45,691 nucleotides of DNA from Acidimicrobiia bacterium (lineage in GTDB: Bacteria; Actinomycetota; Acidimicrobiia; Acidimicrobiales; Bin134). The stretch lies in NCBI GenBank assembly GCA_022825005.1, contig JAJDYU010000008.1:1-45691 (forward strand). Reading direction: 5' to 3'. Positions 25,735-32,944 of this stretch are shown here, piece after piece; position 1 is the first letter of the stretch, and every line of letters starts with the position of its first letter. Made by a program: the position numbers and the translations under genes. The notes beneath the pieces are model-generated. The model did not search any database and was not told the origin of the DNA. It saw only the letters and a list, made by a program, of their open reading frames with translations.

Positions 25735-26684
25735 CAGTACTGCTCTCTCACCCGGTGGACGAAGCGGTCGGCCACCAGGTTCAAGGCGAAGGTCACGATG
25801 AACAGCACCAGACCCACGAAGAAGAGGCTCTGGAAGGTGAGGCCCTCGCCCACCACGCTGTCGGTTCCCCGGGCCAAGGAGGTCATCCCCGCCGTCATGG
25901 TGAGGCTGCCGTCCAGCGGGTCATGGGTGTAAACGGCAGTTTGGGCCGCACCTCCGGCCATGAACACCACCATGGTCTCGCCCAGAGCCCGGGAGACGGC
26001 CACAATGAACGCCGCCATCAATCCGGAGACGGCGGCGGGCAGCACCACCCGGACTGTGGTGGTGATCTTGCGGGCCCCCAATCCAGAGGAGGCTTCCCGC
26101 AACGACATGGGAACCGCCTTCATGGCGTCCTCGGATATCGACGCCACCAGTGGAATCACCAGCACCCCCACGCCGATACCAGCGGCCAGCAGCGACCCGG
26201 CCGCCGGCCCTCCGAAGAGGGTTTTGACCACGTTGGGCGCTATCCACTCCAAAGCGAAAAAGCCGAGCACCACGCTGGGAATCCCGGCCAGGATCTCCAA
26301 GATGGGCTTGAGGGTTCGCCGGACACCCGGTCGGGCGTATTCCGACAAATAGATGGCGGCGCCCAGCCCCAGCGGGCCAGCCACGATCATGGCGATGCCG
26401 GTGACGATCAAGCTGGCCACGATCAGCGTCTTGATGTCGTAGATGCCCCGACGGGGGAACCAGCCGATGTCCCACACCGCGCCCCAGTCCACCTCGACCA
26501 TGAACGTCCAGGCTTCGGAGAACAGCGACCAGATGATCAGGCCGGAGATCAGCACCGACACCAGCGCGGTAGCCCCGAGGGAGTCGCGGATGAGCCGCTC
26601 CTTGCGGGCCTGCCGGGGGTTCGCCGTCAAGGATTCAACGGAGAATCCCTCGGCAAGATCGACCCGGCTGTCGCTCACGACCAC
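25734..26684 (-). CDS. pstC: Phosphate ABC transporter permease PstC
   Basis: Protein of 316 aa with about six helices and the PstC motifs I-Y-L-S-E-Y-A-R-P-G-V-R (about residue 112) and the coupling loop M-K-A-V-P-M-S-L-R-E-A-S-S-G-L-G-A-R-K. The later segment V-S-R-A-L-G-E-T-M-V-V is also characteristic. It follows pstS after 40 bp and overlaps pstA by one base. Confidence 0.95.
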   Translation of the reverse strand: MVVSDSRVDLAEGFSVESLTANPRQARKERLIRDSLGATALVSVLISGLIIWSLFSEAWTFMVEVDWGAVWDIGWFPRRGIYDIKTLIVASLIVTGIAMIVAGPLGLGAAIYLSEYARPGVRRTLKPILEILAGIPSVVLGFFALEWIAPNVVKTLFGGPAAGSLLAAGIGVGVLVIPLVASISEDAMKAVPMSLREASSGLGARKITTTVRVVLPAAVSGLMAAFIVAVSRALGETMVVFMAGGAAQTAVYTHDPLDGSLTMTAGMTSLARGTDSVVGEGLTFQSLFFVGLVLFIVTFALNLVADRFVHRVREQY

Positions 26685-26724
26685 ACGCTACTGGTCATCG
26701 GCACCGCCTCTTGGCTTCTCCGGC

Positions 26725-27816
26725 CTAGCGCCCAGACCAATTGGCCCGAGTGGCGCTCTTGGCGTCGTCGGTGAGGTTCACGTACCCCACTTGGCTGACC
26801 GCGGTGCCCAGACCCTCGTCGCTCAAATAGAAGTCCACGTAGGCGGTCAACGCCGGACTGGCTGCGGCATTGGCCTTGTTCACATAGATGTACAGCGCCC
26901 GCGACACCGGATATTCGCCCGAGGCAATGGTGTCGGCGTTGGCGCTCTTGCACCCCTCGCCGCCATCCACTTGGAGCAGCTTCACGCCCGAGGCGTGGGC
27001 AGCAAAGGCGTACCCGACCCAGCCGAAGCTGGTGTCGCCCGACTGGATGCCCTGGATGATCACGTTGTCGTCGGCGTTGGCGTTGTAGTCGGGACGGGTG
27101 GTTGCGTCCTGGCCCCGCTCGTCGGCGATGTGCTCCAGCACGATCTCAACGAAGCTGTCGAACGTGCCCGACTCCTCGCCCGGACCGTAGATGTCCAAGG
27201 AGGCATCTGGCAGGTTGGACGTTTCCAGCCCGCTCAGCGAACCGGCGTCAGACCAGGAGCCGAAGCCGGTGGACTCGGGGCCGACCATGCCGTAGATGTC
27301 GTTGAAGCTCACGCAATCAACGGGATTGTTCTCACCGGTCATCACCGCGATGCCGTCGATGCCCACCCGCAACTCGACATATTCGATTCCAGCCTCGGCG
27401 CAGTCAGCGGCCTCGGATTCCTTGATCGGACGGGACGCGTCGGAGATGTCGGTCTCGCCCTCACAGAACAGCTTGAACCCGTCGCCGGTGCCCGGACCGT
27501 CAACCGTCACCCGCACATCGGGCTGCACGTCCTCGAAGAGCTCGGCCACCCGCACCGAGATCGGCTCCACCGTGGACGAACCGGAGATCGTTACCCGGCC
27601 GGAGACGGCCCCCCCGCTGTCTTGGCCCTGGTCGGCGACGTCGCTTTGGCCTGACGGCACCTCCTCGTCGTCGTTCCCCCCACCACAAGCCGCCGCGATC
27701 AGCGCGAACGTCGTCATAAGCCCGAGAATGAGCACGAGCGGTCTGGCGGACTTCGATAAGTTCGAATTTGAACTTGCCAATGACCGAGCAGCGAACCTCA
27801 GTTTCCGTAACCTCAC
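26725..27816 (-). CDS. pstS: Phosphate-binding lipoprotein PstS
   Basis: Protein of 363 aa. A long basic N-region and hydrophobic core lead to the lipobox A-L-I-A-A-A-C with Cys44, then a disordered Asp/Gln-rich linker. Phosphate-binding motifs of the family are present: G-S-S-T-V-E-P near the start of the mature domain, T-D-I-S-D-A-S-R-P, and G-P-G-E-E-S-G-T-F-D. The GTG at 27816 is preceded by AAGGAGG at 4 bases. The overlapping ATG (27818) is followed at once by TGA and cannot encode the protein. It is the first gene of the pst operon and lies behind a PHO-box-like repeat. Confidence 0.93.
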   Translation of the reverse strand: MRLRKLRFAARSLASSNSNLSKSARPLVLILGLMTTFALIAAACGGGNDDEEVPSGQSDVADQGQDSGGAVSGRVTISGSSTVEPISVRVAELFEDVQPDVRVTVDGPGTGDGFKLFCEGETDISDASRPIKESEAADCAEAGIEYVELRVGIDGIAVMTGENNPVDCVSFNDIYGMVGPESTGFGSWSDAGSLSGLETSNLPDASLDIYGPGEESGTFDSFVEIVLEHIADERGQDATTRPDYNANADDNVIIQGIQSGDTSFGWVGYAFAAHASGVKLLQVDGGEGCKSANADTIASGEYPVSRALYIYVNKANAAASPALTAYVDFYLSDEGLGTAVSQVGYVNLTDDAKSATRANWSGR

Positions 27817-27871
27817 ATGTCCTCCTTGAATGCACGCTGAACACACCGATCAGCGCAAAGGGTCAGCCGTC

Positions 27872-27926
27872 AACTTAGGAGGGGCGGGTTTCTGGCCTGC
27901 CGCGCCTGTCTGAACAGAAGGTGAAC
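27872..27926 (-). promoter_or_regulatory. PHO box upstream of pstS
   Basis: On the minus strand GTTCACCTTCT (27926-27916) is followed directly by GTTCAGACAGG (27915-27905): two 11-bp direct-repeat units starting GTTCA, the arrangement bound by PhoP/RegX3-type regulators in actinobacteria (unit consensus close to GTTCACC plus four bases). A TAAGTT at 27877-27872 is a possible -10, leaving a leader of roughly 50 bases with a strong ribosome-binding site. Confidence 0.7.
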
Positions 27927-27954
27927 AGGTAAGAAAGCTTTGGAATGGCCGCGA

Positions 27955-28383
27955 TCAGGCCAGAACGCTGTCGCCCACCAGGGCCAAGAACGCGCTCACC
28001 ATCTTGAGGTCGCGTTCGTTGGTGAAGTAATTCAACGACTCCACTACCGGCACCCAGGCAGTGGCATCCACTTCGGGAGTGGGGGTGAAGTCTCCGGATA
28101 TTGCGTCCATCTCCCAGTAGTGCACCTGGCGGGTCCGACCCTTGCGGTCGATGTAATCCACCAAGCCCAGCTCTCTGCCCAACTCGCAGACGTAGCCGGT
28201 CTCCTCGTGAACCTCGCGCAACGCGCACTCGGCCAAGGTCTCACCCGGATCGAGTTTGCCCGCGGGCAGCGACCAGTCGAGGTGCTTGGGCCGGTGGACC
28301 ATCAGAACTTCCAACTCGCCATCGGTGTGACGGGTGACTAGACCGCCGCCTCCGAGGATGACCGCTACCGTTCCGAAACGCAC
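27955..28383 (-). CDS. Nudix hydrolase, MutT1-like
   Basis: Protein of 142 aa with a full Nudix box, G-x5-E-x7-R-E-x2-E-E-x-G, seen as G-K-L-D-P-G-E then A-L-R-E-V-H-E-E-T-G at about residues 42-64. The family cleaves nucleoside diphosphates linked to another moiety, such as 8-oxo-dGTP or diadenosine polyphosphates. It lies directly downstream of ppk1 on the same strand. In mycobacteria the two-domain MutT1 sits beside ppk; here only the Nudix domain exists and the histidine-phosphatase half is absent. The GTG at 28383 lacks a Shine-Dalgarno; TACCGT 8 bases upstream may be a leaderless -10. Confidence 0.85.
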   Translation of the reverse strand: MRFGTVAVILGGGGLVTRHTDGELEVLMVHRPKHLDWSLPAGKLDPGETLAECALREVHEETGYVCELGRELGLVDYIDRKGRTRQVHYWEMDAISGDFTPTPEVDATAWVPVVESLNYFTNERDLKMVSAFLALVGDSVLA

Positions 28384-28450
28384 GAAATAAAACGGTAGGG
28401 CCTGAACGCGCCGAAATCGCGGATACCCGCAGTTTCAGTAAGAATCTTTA

Positions 28451-30517
28451 TTATGCAATCGCGGCCGCGGCCAGCCTCTCAAAAGCAGTGTGGGCCTCGA
28501 AACCCGACCCTTTGGGCACTCGCTGCCAAGTCCCGTCGGCCGCCAGTTCCCACGCCAGAGCGTCGTCTTCGAGGTTGTACTCCAACACCTGGTCGAGCCG
28601 GTGGCGAAGCTCCGGGTTGACCACCGCCACCAGAGCCTCGATTCGGCGATTGAGGTTCCGGGGCATCAAGTCGGCCGAGCCGATGTAGTAGGCCGGGGCG
28701 CCGATGTCCTCGCCGTTGCCGAAGTAATAGATGCGGCTGTGCTCCAAGTACCGCCCGATCAAAGAGCGGACCCGGATGGTGTCCGACATACCGGGCACCC
28801 CGGGCCGCAGGCAGCAGATGGCTCGCACGATCAGATCGATTTCCACTCCGGCCTGGGAGGCCTCGTACAGGGCTTCCACCATCTCGGCGTCGGCCAGGCT
28901 GTTCATCTTCATGATGATCCGCCCTTCGGGGCCGCGGGCCGCCTCGTTGCGGATCAGCTCCGTCACCGTGGGGCGCAGGGCTTGGGGGGCGGGAACCAGG
29001 CGGCGGAATTGGATGTCGCGGCCGTAGCCGGTCAGGGAGTTGAACAGCTGGGTCAGATCGACTCCGACCTCGGGATCGGCGGTGAACAGCCCTAGATCGG
29101 TGTACACCCGGGCAGTGATGGAGTTGTAGTTGCCGGTTCCTATGTGGCAGTAGCGACGCACGCCGTCGGCCTCTTCTCGAACCACCAGACACGTCTTGGC
29201 ATGGACTTTGAGACCGACCAGGCCATAGGCCACGTGAACGCCGGCTTGCTCCAGTCGGCGGGCCCACTCGATGTTGGCCTCCTCGTCGAAGCGGGCCTTG
29301 AGCTCCACAACCACCGCCACCTGCTTGCCGCCTTCTGCGGCTCGAATGAGCGATCGCACGATCGGGCTGTCGCCCGAGGTGCGGTACAAAGTGAGCTTGA
29401 TGGCCAACACCTTGGGGTCGTTGGCCGCCTGCCAGATGAACTCCTGCACGGTGGCGGTAAAGGAGTCGTACGGGTGATGGACCAGGATGTCGCCCTCGCG
29501 GATTCGGGCGAACAAGTCGATTGGCTGGTCACCCGGCGCCGCCGACGGCAGGGGATTGACCGGTTTCCACGACGGGTTCTTGAGATCGGGTCGGTCCACC
29601 GCGAACAGGTCCCACAGGCTGGACAGCTCCAACAGGGTGTCCACCTCGTAGACGTCGTCGCGCTCGATGTCGAGCTCCTCGATCAGCAAGTTGCGGATCT
29701 CCGAGGACACCAGGTGCTCCACCTCCAGGCGGACCACGCTGCGGAACCGGCGGCGGCGCAACTCCACCTCCACTGCGGCCAGCAGGTCTTGGGCCTCGCC
29801 CTCGTCCACAGCCAGGTCGGCGTTTCGGGTCACCCGGAAGGCCACCGTCTCGGTGATCTCCATGCCCGGGAACAGCGTCGGGAGGTGAGCGGCCACCACT
29901 TGCTCCACCGGGACGAACCGATGCTCGTCGGGGAGCTGGATGAAGCGGCCGAAAGTGGCCGGCACCTTGAGGCGGGCAAACCGCTGGTGGCCGTCGGCCG
30001 GGTCGATCATCAGCACGCCCAGGCTCAGCGACAGATTGGAGATGTAGGGGAACGGGTGGCCGAGGTCTACCGCCAAGGGGGTCAGCACCGGGTAGATGCG
30101 GTCGTCGAACTCGCCGGAGAGGAACTTTCGGTCCTCGTCGGCCAGGTCGTCCCAGTTCAGAATCTCGATGCCGGCGTCGGCCATCTCCACGGTCAGGCCG
30201 CTCAGGCAGCGGGCCGCCCGGTCCATCTGGTCGTCCACCTCGATGCGGATCTCGTGGAGCTGCTGGGCCGCGGTGCGCCCGTCGGGAGTGGTGCCGGTGA
30301 ACTGACCGGCCAGCTGGTCTTTGAGCCCGGCCACCCGAACCTGGAAGAACTCATCGAGGTTGGAGCACCAAATGGCGCAGAACTTGACCCGTTCCAACAG
30401 GGGAACCGAGGGGTCTTCGGCCTGGGCCAAAACGCGGCTGTTGAATTCCAGCCAGGAGAGCTCGCGGTTGATGAATCGCCCAGACTCAGCTTCAGTGTCT
30501 ATGGGTTCGTTAACCAT
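28451..30517 (-). CDS. ppk1: Polyphosphate kinase 1
   Basis: Protein of 688 aa, the normal PPK1 length. The N-terminal domain begins F-I-N-R-E-L-S-W-L-E-F-N; the phospholipase-D-like catalytic half has V-H-A-K-T-C and Y-C-H-I-G-T-G-N-Y-N with the phospho-accepting His at about 458; the C-terminal domain includes R-A-I-C-C-L-R-P-G-V-P-G and D-L-M-P-R-N-L-N-R-R. PPK1 makes polyphosphate from ATP reversibly. The ATG at 30517 has GAGAGAA upstream and gives the standard N-terminus; a longer frame to 30589 would overlap the preceding small gene. Neighbouring pst genes suggest a phosphate-storage theme. Confidence 0.95.
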   Translation of the reverse strand: MVNEPIDTEAESGRFINRELSWLEFNSRVLAQAEDPSVPLLERVKFCAIWCSNLDEFFQVRVAGLKDQLAGQFTGTTPDGRTAAQQLHEIRIEVDDQMDRAARCLSGLTVEMADAGIEILNWDDLADEDRKFLSGEFDDRIYPVLTPLAVDLGHPFPYISNLSLSLGVLMIDPADGHQRFARLKVPATFGRFIQLPDEHRFVPVEQVVAAHLPTLFPGMEITETVAFRVTRNADLAVDEGEAQDLLAAVEVELRRRRFRSVVRLEVEHLVSSEIRNLLIEELDIERDDVYEVDTLLELSSLWDLFAVDRPDLKNPSWKPVNPLPSAAPGDQPIDLFARIREGDILVHHPYDSFTATVQEFIWQAANDPKVLAIKLTLYRTSGDSPIVRSLIRAAEGGKQVAVVVELKARFDEEANIEWARRLEQAGVHVAYGLVGLKVHAKTCLVVREEADGVRRYCHIGTGNYNSITARVYTDLGLFTADPEVGVDLTQLFNSLTGYGRDIQFRRLVPAPQALRPTVTELIRNEAARGPEGRIIMKMNSLADAEMVEALYEASQAGVEIDLIVRAICCLRPGVPGMSDTIRVRSLIGRYLEHSRIYYFGNGEDIGAPAYYIGSADLMPRNLNRRIEALVAVVNPELRHRLDQVLEYNLEDDALAWELAADGTWQRVPKGSGFEAHTAFERLAAAAIA

Positions 30518-30534
30518 GTCGCATTCTCTCGGGC

Positions 30535-30828
30535 CTACCCCTCGTCCGCTTCGCTCTCCTCTTCCTCTTCGTCGTATCCCAAGTCCCATTCGATGAGCAG
30601 GTTTTCCCGCTCGGCGTCCCGGTTGATCCGCTCCCGGTTGCGGCGGAACTGCGGGTCATGGGGGGGAAGTAGCAGCAGGCGAGCCTCGGCTCGGGCTTTG
30701 AACTGCTCGAGGTGGCCGGCATCGCCGAAGTCGGACATGAAGTCCCAGTGGGGTGCTACTGGACCCATGTAAACCACCTTGACATTCCCTGCTGGCGGCT
30801 CGGGCAGGGCATCGATGGTGTCAGTCAT
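30535..30828 (-). CDS. Small acidic-tailed hypothetical protein
   Basis: Predicted 97-aa protein. The N-terminal half has aromatic and hydrophobic residues (V-K-V-V-Y-M-G-P-V-A-P-H-W-D), the middle is basic and helical (F-R-R-N-R-E-R-I-N-R-D-A-E), and the C-terminus is a run of Glu and Asp. An AGGAGC ribosome-binding site precedes the ATG. It lies 17 bp upstream of ppk1 and probably shares its transcript. I do not recognise a family; similar small proteins beside ppk should be looked for in related genomes. Confidence 0.7.
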   Translation of the reverse strand: MTDTIDALPEPPAGNVKVVYMGPVAPHWDFMSDFGDAGHLEQFKARAEARLLLLPPHDPQFRRNRERINRDAERENLLIEWDLGYDEEEEESEADEG

Positions 30829-31017
30829 TTGTTGCTCCTGTGGGAAATGGGGCCGTGCCAGTCTAGCCGCCGCCCGGCGACATCCCGAATGCGCATTTCC
30901 GAGCAGTACCGGGGCGACTCCCCCAGGGTCGAATCCATCGCTATGATGGCTGACCGGACGGCCGATAGCTCTTGAATTTCCTCTCCGGAGGGAACTTTTG
31001 GCTGCGGTGGGGCGTCA

Positions 31018-31035
31018 TACATGCGGGGGCATGTA
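31018..31035. promoter_or_regulatory. Perfect dyad upstream of the first whiB gene
   Basis: TACATGC and GCATGTA (31018-31024, 31029-31035) are perfect 7-bp arms around GGGG. The dyad ends 15 bases before the whiB start codon and just before its ribosome-binding site (GGAGG), so it is placed to act as an operator or as a hairpin over the initiation region. No regulator is assigned. Confidence 0.45.
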
Positions 31036-31050
31036 ATCAATGGAGGTCCC

Positions 31051-31275
31051 ATGAGCGAGAGCTGGATGGCTTACGGCAAGTGCATCGACGAGTCGCCCGA
31101 CATCTTCTTTCCCAGCGATGGTCTGGGAGTAGAAAAGGCCAAGAGAATCTGCCAGGAGTGCCTGGTGCAAGAGGCTTGCCTGGCCTACGCCCTCTGCAAC
31201 CGAATCAAGCACGGCGTGTGGGGCGGTAGCTCCGAGCGCCAGCGTCGACGGATGCTGCGCCAAGCTGCCGCCTGA
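31051..31275 (+). CDS. WhiB-family transcriptional regulator (first)
   Basis: Small protein of 74 aa. The four Fe-S cluster cysteines are Cys11, Cys34, Cys37 and Cys43 (C-x2-C-x5-C), followed by the G-V-W-G-G turn and a basic C-terminus (S-S-E-R-Q-R-R-R-M-L-R). The ATG at 31051 has GGAGG 5 bases upstream; a longer frame from 31021 would read through the dyad. WhiB proteins bind a 4Fe-4S cluster and act with the principal sigma factor. It is short, similar to WhiB1/WhiB2 cores, and the subtype is not certain. Confidence 0.92.
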   Translation: MSESWMAYGKCIDESPDIFFPSDGLGVEKAKRICQECLVQEACLAYALCNRIKHGVWGGSSERQRRRMLRQAAA

Positions 31276-31305
31276 GGGCGGCGTTCAATCTACGGGGCGG
31301 AGTCG

Positions 31306-32115
31306 CTACACCATCACCGAGCGTGAAGCGGCCAGCACTTGGGGGGCCATGGTCTGGGGACCGGCCGCGGCCAGAGAGGCGCTGAAAACCTCGGGGAACC
31401 AGATGGGGGTGGCGCCCGAGCCAGTGATGATGCCCAAAACCTCGGCGAAGTCGACCGCGCCGTCGCCGGGCAGCAGCCGGGCAGACATGGTCTCGGTGGC
31501 GATGTCCATGTCGTCGGGAAGCTCTGCGGCGGCATCGCACAGCTGAACCACCCGCAGCTTCTCGGCGGGAATCTGGCGCAGCAGATCGGGGTTGGGGCCA
31601 CCGGGCTGGCGGTACCAGTGCCATGTGTCCACCATGATTCCGCTGTTGTCGCAGTCGGCCCGCTGCAAGATCTCCCAGGCAGTGGCCAGGTCGGGAATCC
31701 CCGTCCAGGGGAGGAACTCGACGCTCACCTGCAAGCCGGCGTCCGCCGCGGACTGGCACAGCGTTCGGAAGCGGGCCACCACGTCGTCCATAGGAGGCAG
31801 CGAGGGCTCCATAGTTACGGCCACCAATTCCCGGCTGCCCATTGCACTGGCGTACTCGCCCAGATAGGCCACTTCCCCTGCGGCTGCGTCGCGGTCGGGA
31901 TTCAGCCAGCCGAAGGCCGCCTCGGCCACCGGATGGGAGAGTCCCAGTTCTTGAAGCCGGTCGACCAGCCACGCGGTATCCACGCCGGCCGTGCCCAAGA
32001 CGAAGGGCCACACGCTGATCCCGGTGTAGCCCGCGGCAGAGGTGGCCTCGAGAGAGGAGTCAAGCTCGTCGAACGACAACTCGAAGGGGTTGACGCTCAG
32101 GGTGCCCAGAGACAT
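31306..32115 (-). CDS. TIM-barrel sugar phosphate isomerase/epimerase-like protein
   Basis: Protein of about 269 aa of the AP_endonuc_2 (xylose isomerase-like) superfamily. Candidate metal ligands are in place: Glu in V-E-F-L-P-W, Asp/His in M-V-D-T-W-H-W, and a late Glu in W-F-P-E-V-F-S, which is the usual spacing in myo-inositol catabolism and sugar epimerases. The ATG at 32115 has GAAGAG 6 bases upstream and gives the normal N-terminus (M-S-L-G-T-L-S-V-N-P); the ATG at 32148, 12 bp after tatA, adds 11 Ser-rich residues without a ribosome-binding site and remains possible. Substrate unknown. Confidence 0.78.
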   Translation of the reverse strand: MSLGTLSVNPFELSFDELDSSLEATSAAGYTGISVWPFVLGTAGVDTAWLVDRLQELGLSHPVAEAAFGWLNPDRDAAAGEVAYLGEYASAMGSRELVAVTMEPSLPPMDDVVARFRTLCQSAADAGLQVSVEFLPWTGIPDLATAWEILQRADCDNSGIMVDTWHWYRQPGGPNPDLLRQIPAEKLRVVQLCDAAAELPDDMDIATETMSARLLPGDGAVDFAEVLGIITGSGATPIWFPEVFSASLAAAGPQTMAPQVLAASRSVMV

Positions 32116-32160
32116 CACGAGCTCTTCGGACGAAGAAGCAGTGTTCATGGAAGGAGGAGT

Positions 32161-32364
32161 CTAAGAGTCCTTGGGCTGCTCGCTGGTATCGCCGGAGGAC
32201 TGGTCTCCGGGCTTGTCGTCGCCCTTGTTGCCATCGGTAACGCCCTGCTTGAACTCTTTCTGGGCTTGACCTAGCGAGCGGGCCAGTTTGGGGAGCTTGG
32301 CCCCACCGAACAAAACCAGCAGGATGATCAAGACGATGATCAACTCCGTTGCCCCAAGATTCAT
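32161..32364 (-). CDS. tatA: Twin-arginine translocase subunit TatA/E
   Basis: Protein of 67 aa with an N-terminal membrane helix (residues about 6-20), the F-G-x-x-K-L-P hinge (F-G-G-A-K-L-P), an amphipathic helix (L-A-R-S-L-G-Q-A-Q-K-E-F-K) and an acidic tail. TatA forms the oligomeric pore of the Tat pathway for folded proteins. No tatB or tatC is in the window. The ATG has TAGCCT exactly 6 bases upstream and no Shine-Dalgarno. Confidence 0.9.
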   Translation of the reverse strand: MNLGATELIIVLIILLVLFGGAKLPKLARSLGQAQKEFKQGVTDGNKGDDKPGDQSSGDTSEQPKDS

Positions 32365-32376
32365 GGGATCAGGCTA
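32365..32376 (-). promoter_or_regulatory. Leaderless -10 element for tatA
   Basis: On the minus strand TAGCCT is followed by GATCCC and the ATG at 32364. The same hexamer with the same spacing precedes the SDR and Zincin_2 genes. Confidence 0.5.
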
Positions 32377-32434
32377 CCCCCTTGCGATCCCGCCCGCGTC
32401 ACAGGGCGGGCGGTTTCGATTTGCCGGGAACAGC

Positions 32435-32752
32435 TCAGGTGCCAGAGGTGTCGGCCACTGCTTTCAGCGGCTCCCGTACTCGGGTGAGTCCCCGGGCCCG
32501 GCGCACCCGGCGCCGCTCCCGCTCGCTCATGCCGCCCCAAATGCCGAACTTCTCGCCGTTCACAATGGCGTATTCCAAGCACTCCTCGCGCACCACGCAG
32601 GCCCGGCATACCTCCTTGGCCTCACGGGTGGACGCCCCCCGCTCTGGGAAGAACAGGTCGGGGTCCACCCCCAGGCAGTTGGCCAGCGCTTGCCATGCCC
32701 GGCCATCCTCGCCTGTCTGCGACTGCTTCGCTGTCGTCTCTACCAGTCTCAT
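32435..32752 (-). CDS. WhiB-family transcriptional regulator (second, WhiB2/WhmD-like)
   Basis: Protein of 105 aa. Cluster cysteines are at A-N-C-L-G, then C-R-A-C-V-V-R-E-E-C (C-x2-C-x5-C), followed by G-I-W-G-G-M-S-E-R-E-R-R-R and a basic DNA-binding tail. This sequence is very close to the WhiB2/WhmD class linked to septation in mycobacteria and streptomycetes, so a role in division is plausible. TAGGAGG lies 6 bases before the ATG. The 190-bp upstream region is rich in symmetric and repeated motifs. Confidence 0.92.
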   Translation of the reverse strand: MRLVETTAKQSQTGEDGRAWQALANCLGVDPDLFFPERGASTREAKEVCRACVVREECLEYAIVNGEKFGIWGGMSERERRRVRRARGLTRVREPLKAVADTSGT

Positions 32753-32805
32753 TGAGCCCTCCTAGACATGCAATCTGTCGCCCCCTGCCCGCCGCCTCCC
32801 GTCTT

Positions 32806-32821
32806 CGGCCTGATCAGGCCG
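32806..32821. promoter_or_regulatory. 16-bp perfect palindrome in the leader of the second whiB gene
   Basis: CGGCCTGATCAGGCCG reads identically on both strands. It lies 54-69 bases upstream of the start codon at 32752, inside the predicted transcript if the promoter at 32854-32882 is used. It could be an operator for a dimeric regulator or a leader hairpin. Confidence 0.45.
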
Positions 32822-32830
32822 GGGATGAGA

Positions 32831-32920
32831 AACAACGTGCTTGTAATTTCAACAACGTAACCTTGACATGGAACCGCGCCAAACGCAAGAAGAAATTTCT
32901 CAATCAGAAAAAATATTCTC
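32831..32920 (-). promoter_or_regulatory. Promoter region of the second whiB gene with direct repeats
   Basis: On the minus strand a -35-like TTGGCG (32882-32877) and a -10-like TACGTT (32859-32854) are separated by 17 bp. Upstream of the -35 lies an A/T-rich tract (to about 32920) that could be an UP element. ACGTTGTT occurs twice (plus-strand AACAACGT at 32831-32838 and 32851-32858), 20 bp or two helical turns apart, with one copy overlapping the -10. These are assignments by eye. Confidence 0.4.
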
Positions 32921-32944
32921 GGGGCCGCCCTAGTGGACGGACCT

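Noticed and set aside
27817..27846. Upstream GTG at 27846 as the start of PstS
   Set aside because: The GTG at 27816 has a strong AAGGAGG at 4 bases; the earlier start would translate through that site.
30518..30589. Extended ppk1 N-terminus from 30589
   Set aside because: The extra residues are Arg/Gly-rich, unlike PPK1, and overlap the upstream small gene, while the ATG at 30517 has a ribosome-binding site.
32921..32944. Possible terminator after the VWA gene
   Set aside because: The GGGCGGCCC element can form only a 3-4 bp stem; the A/T tract beyond it is better explained as the upstream part of the whiB promoter.
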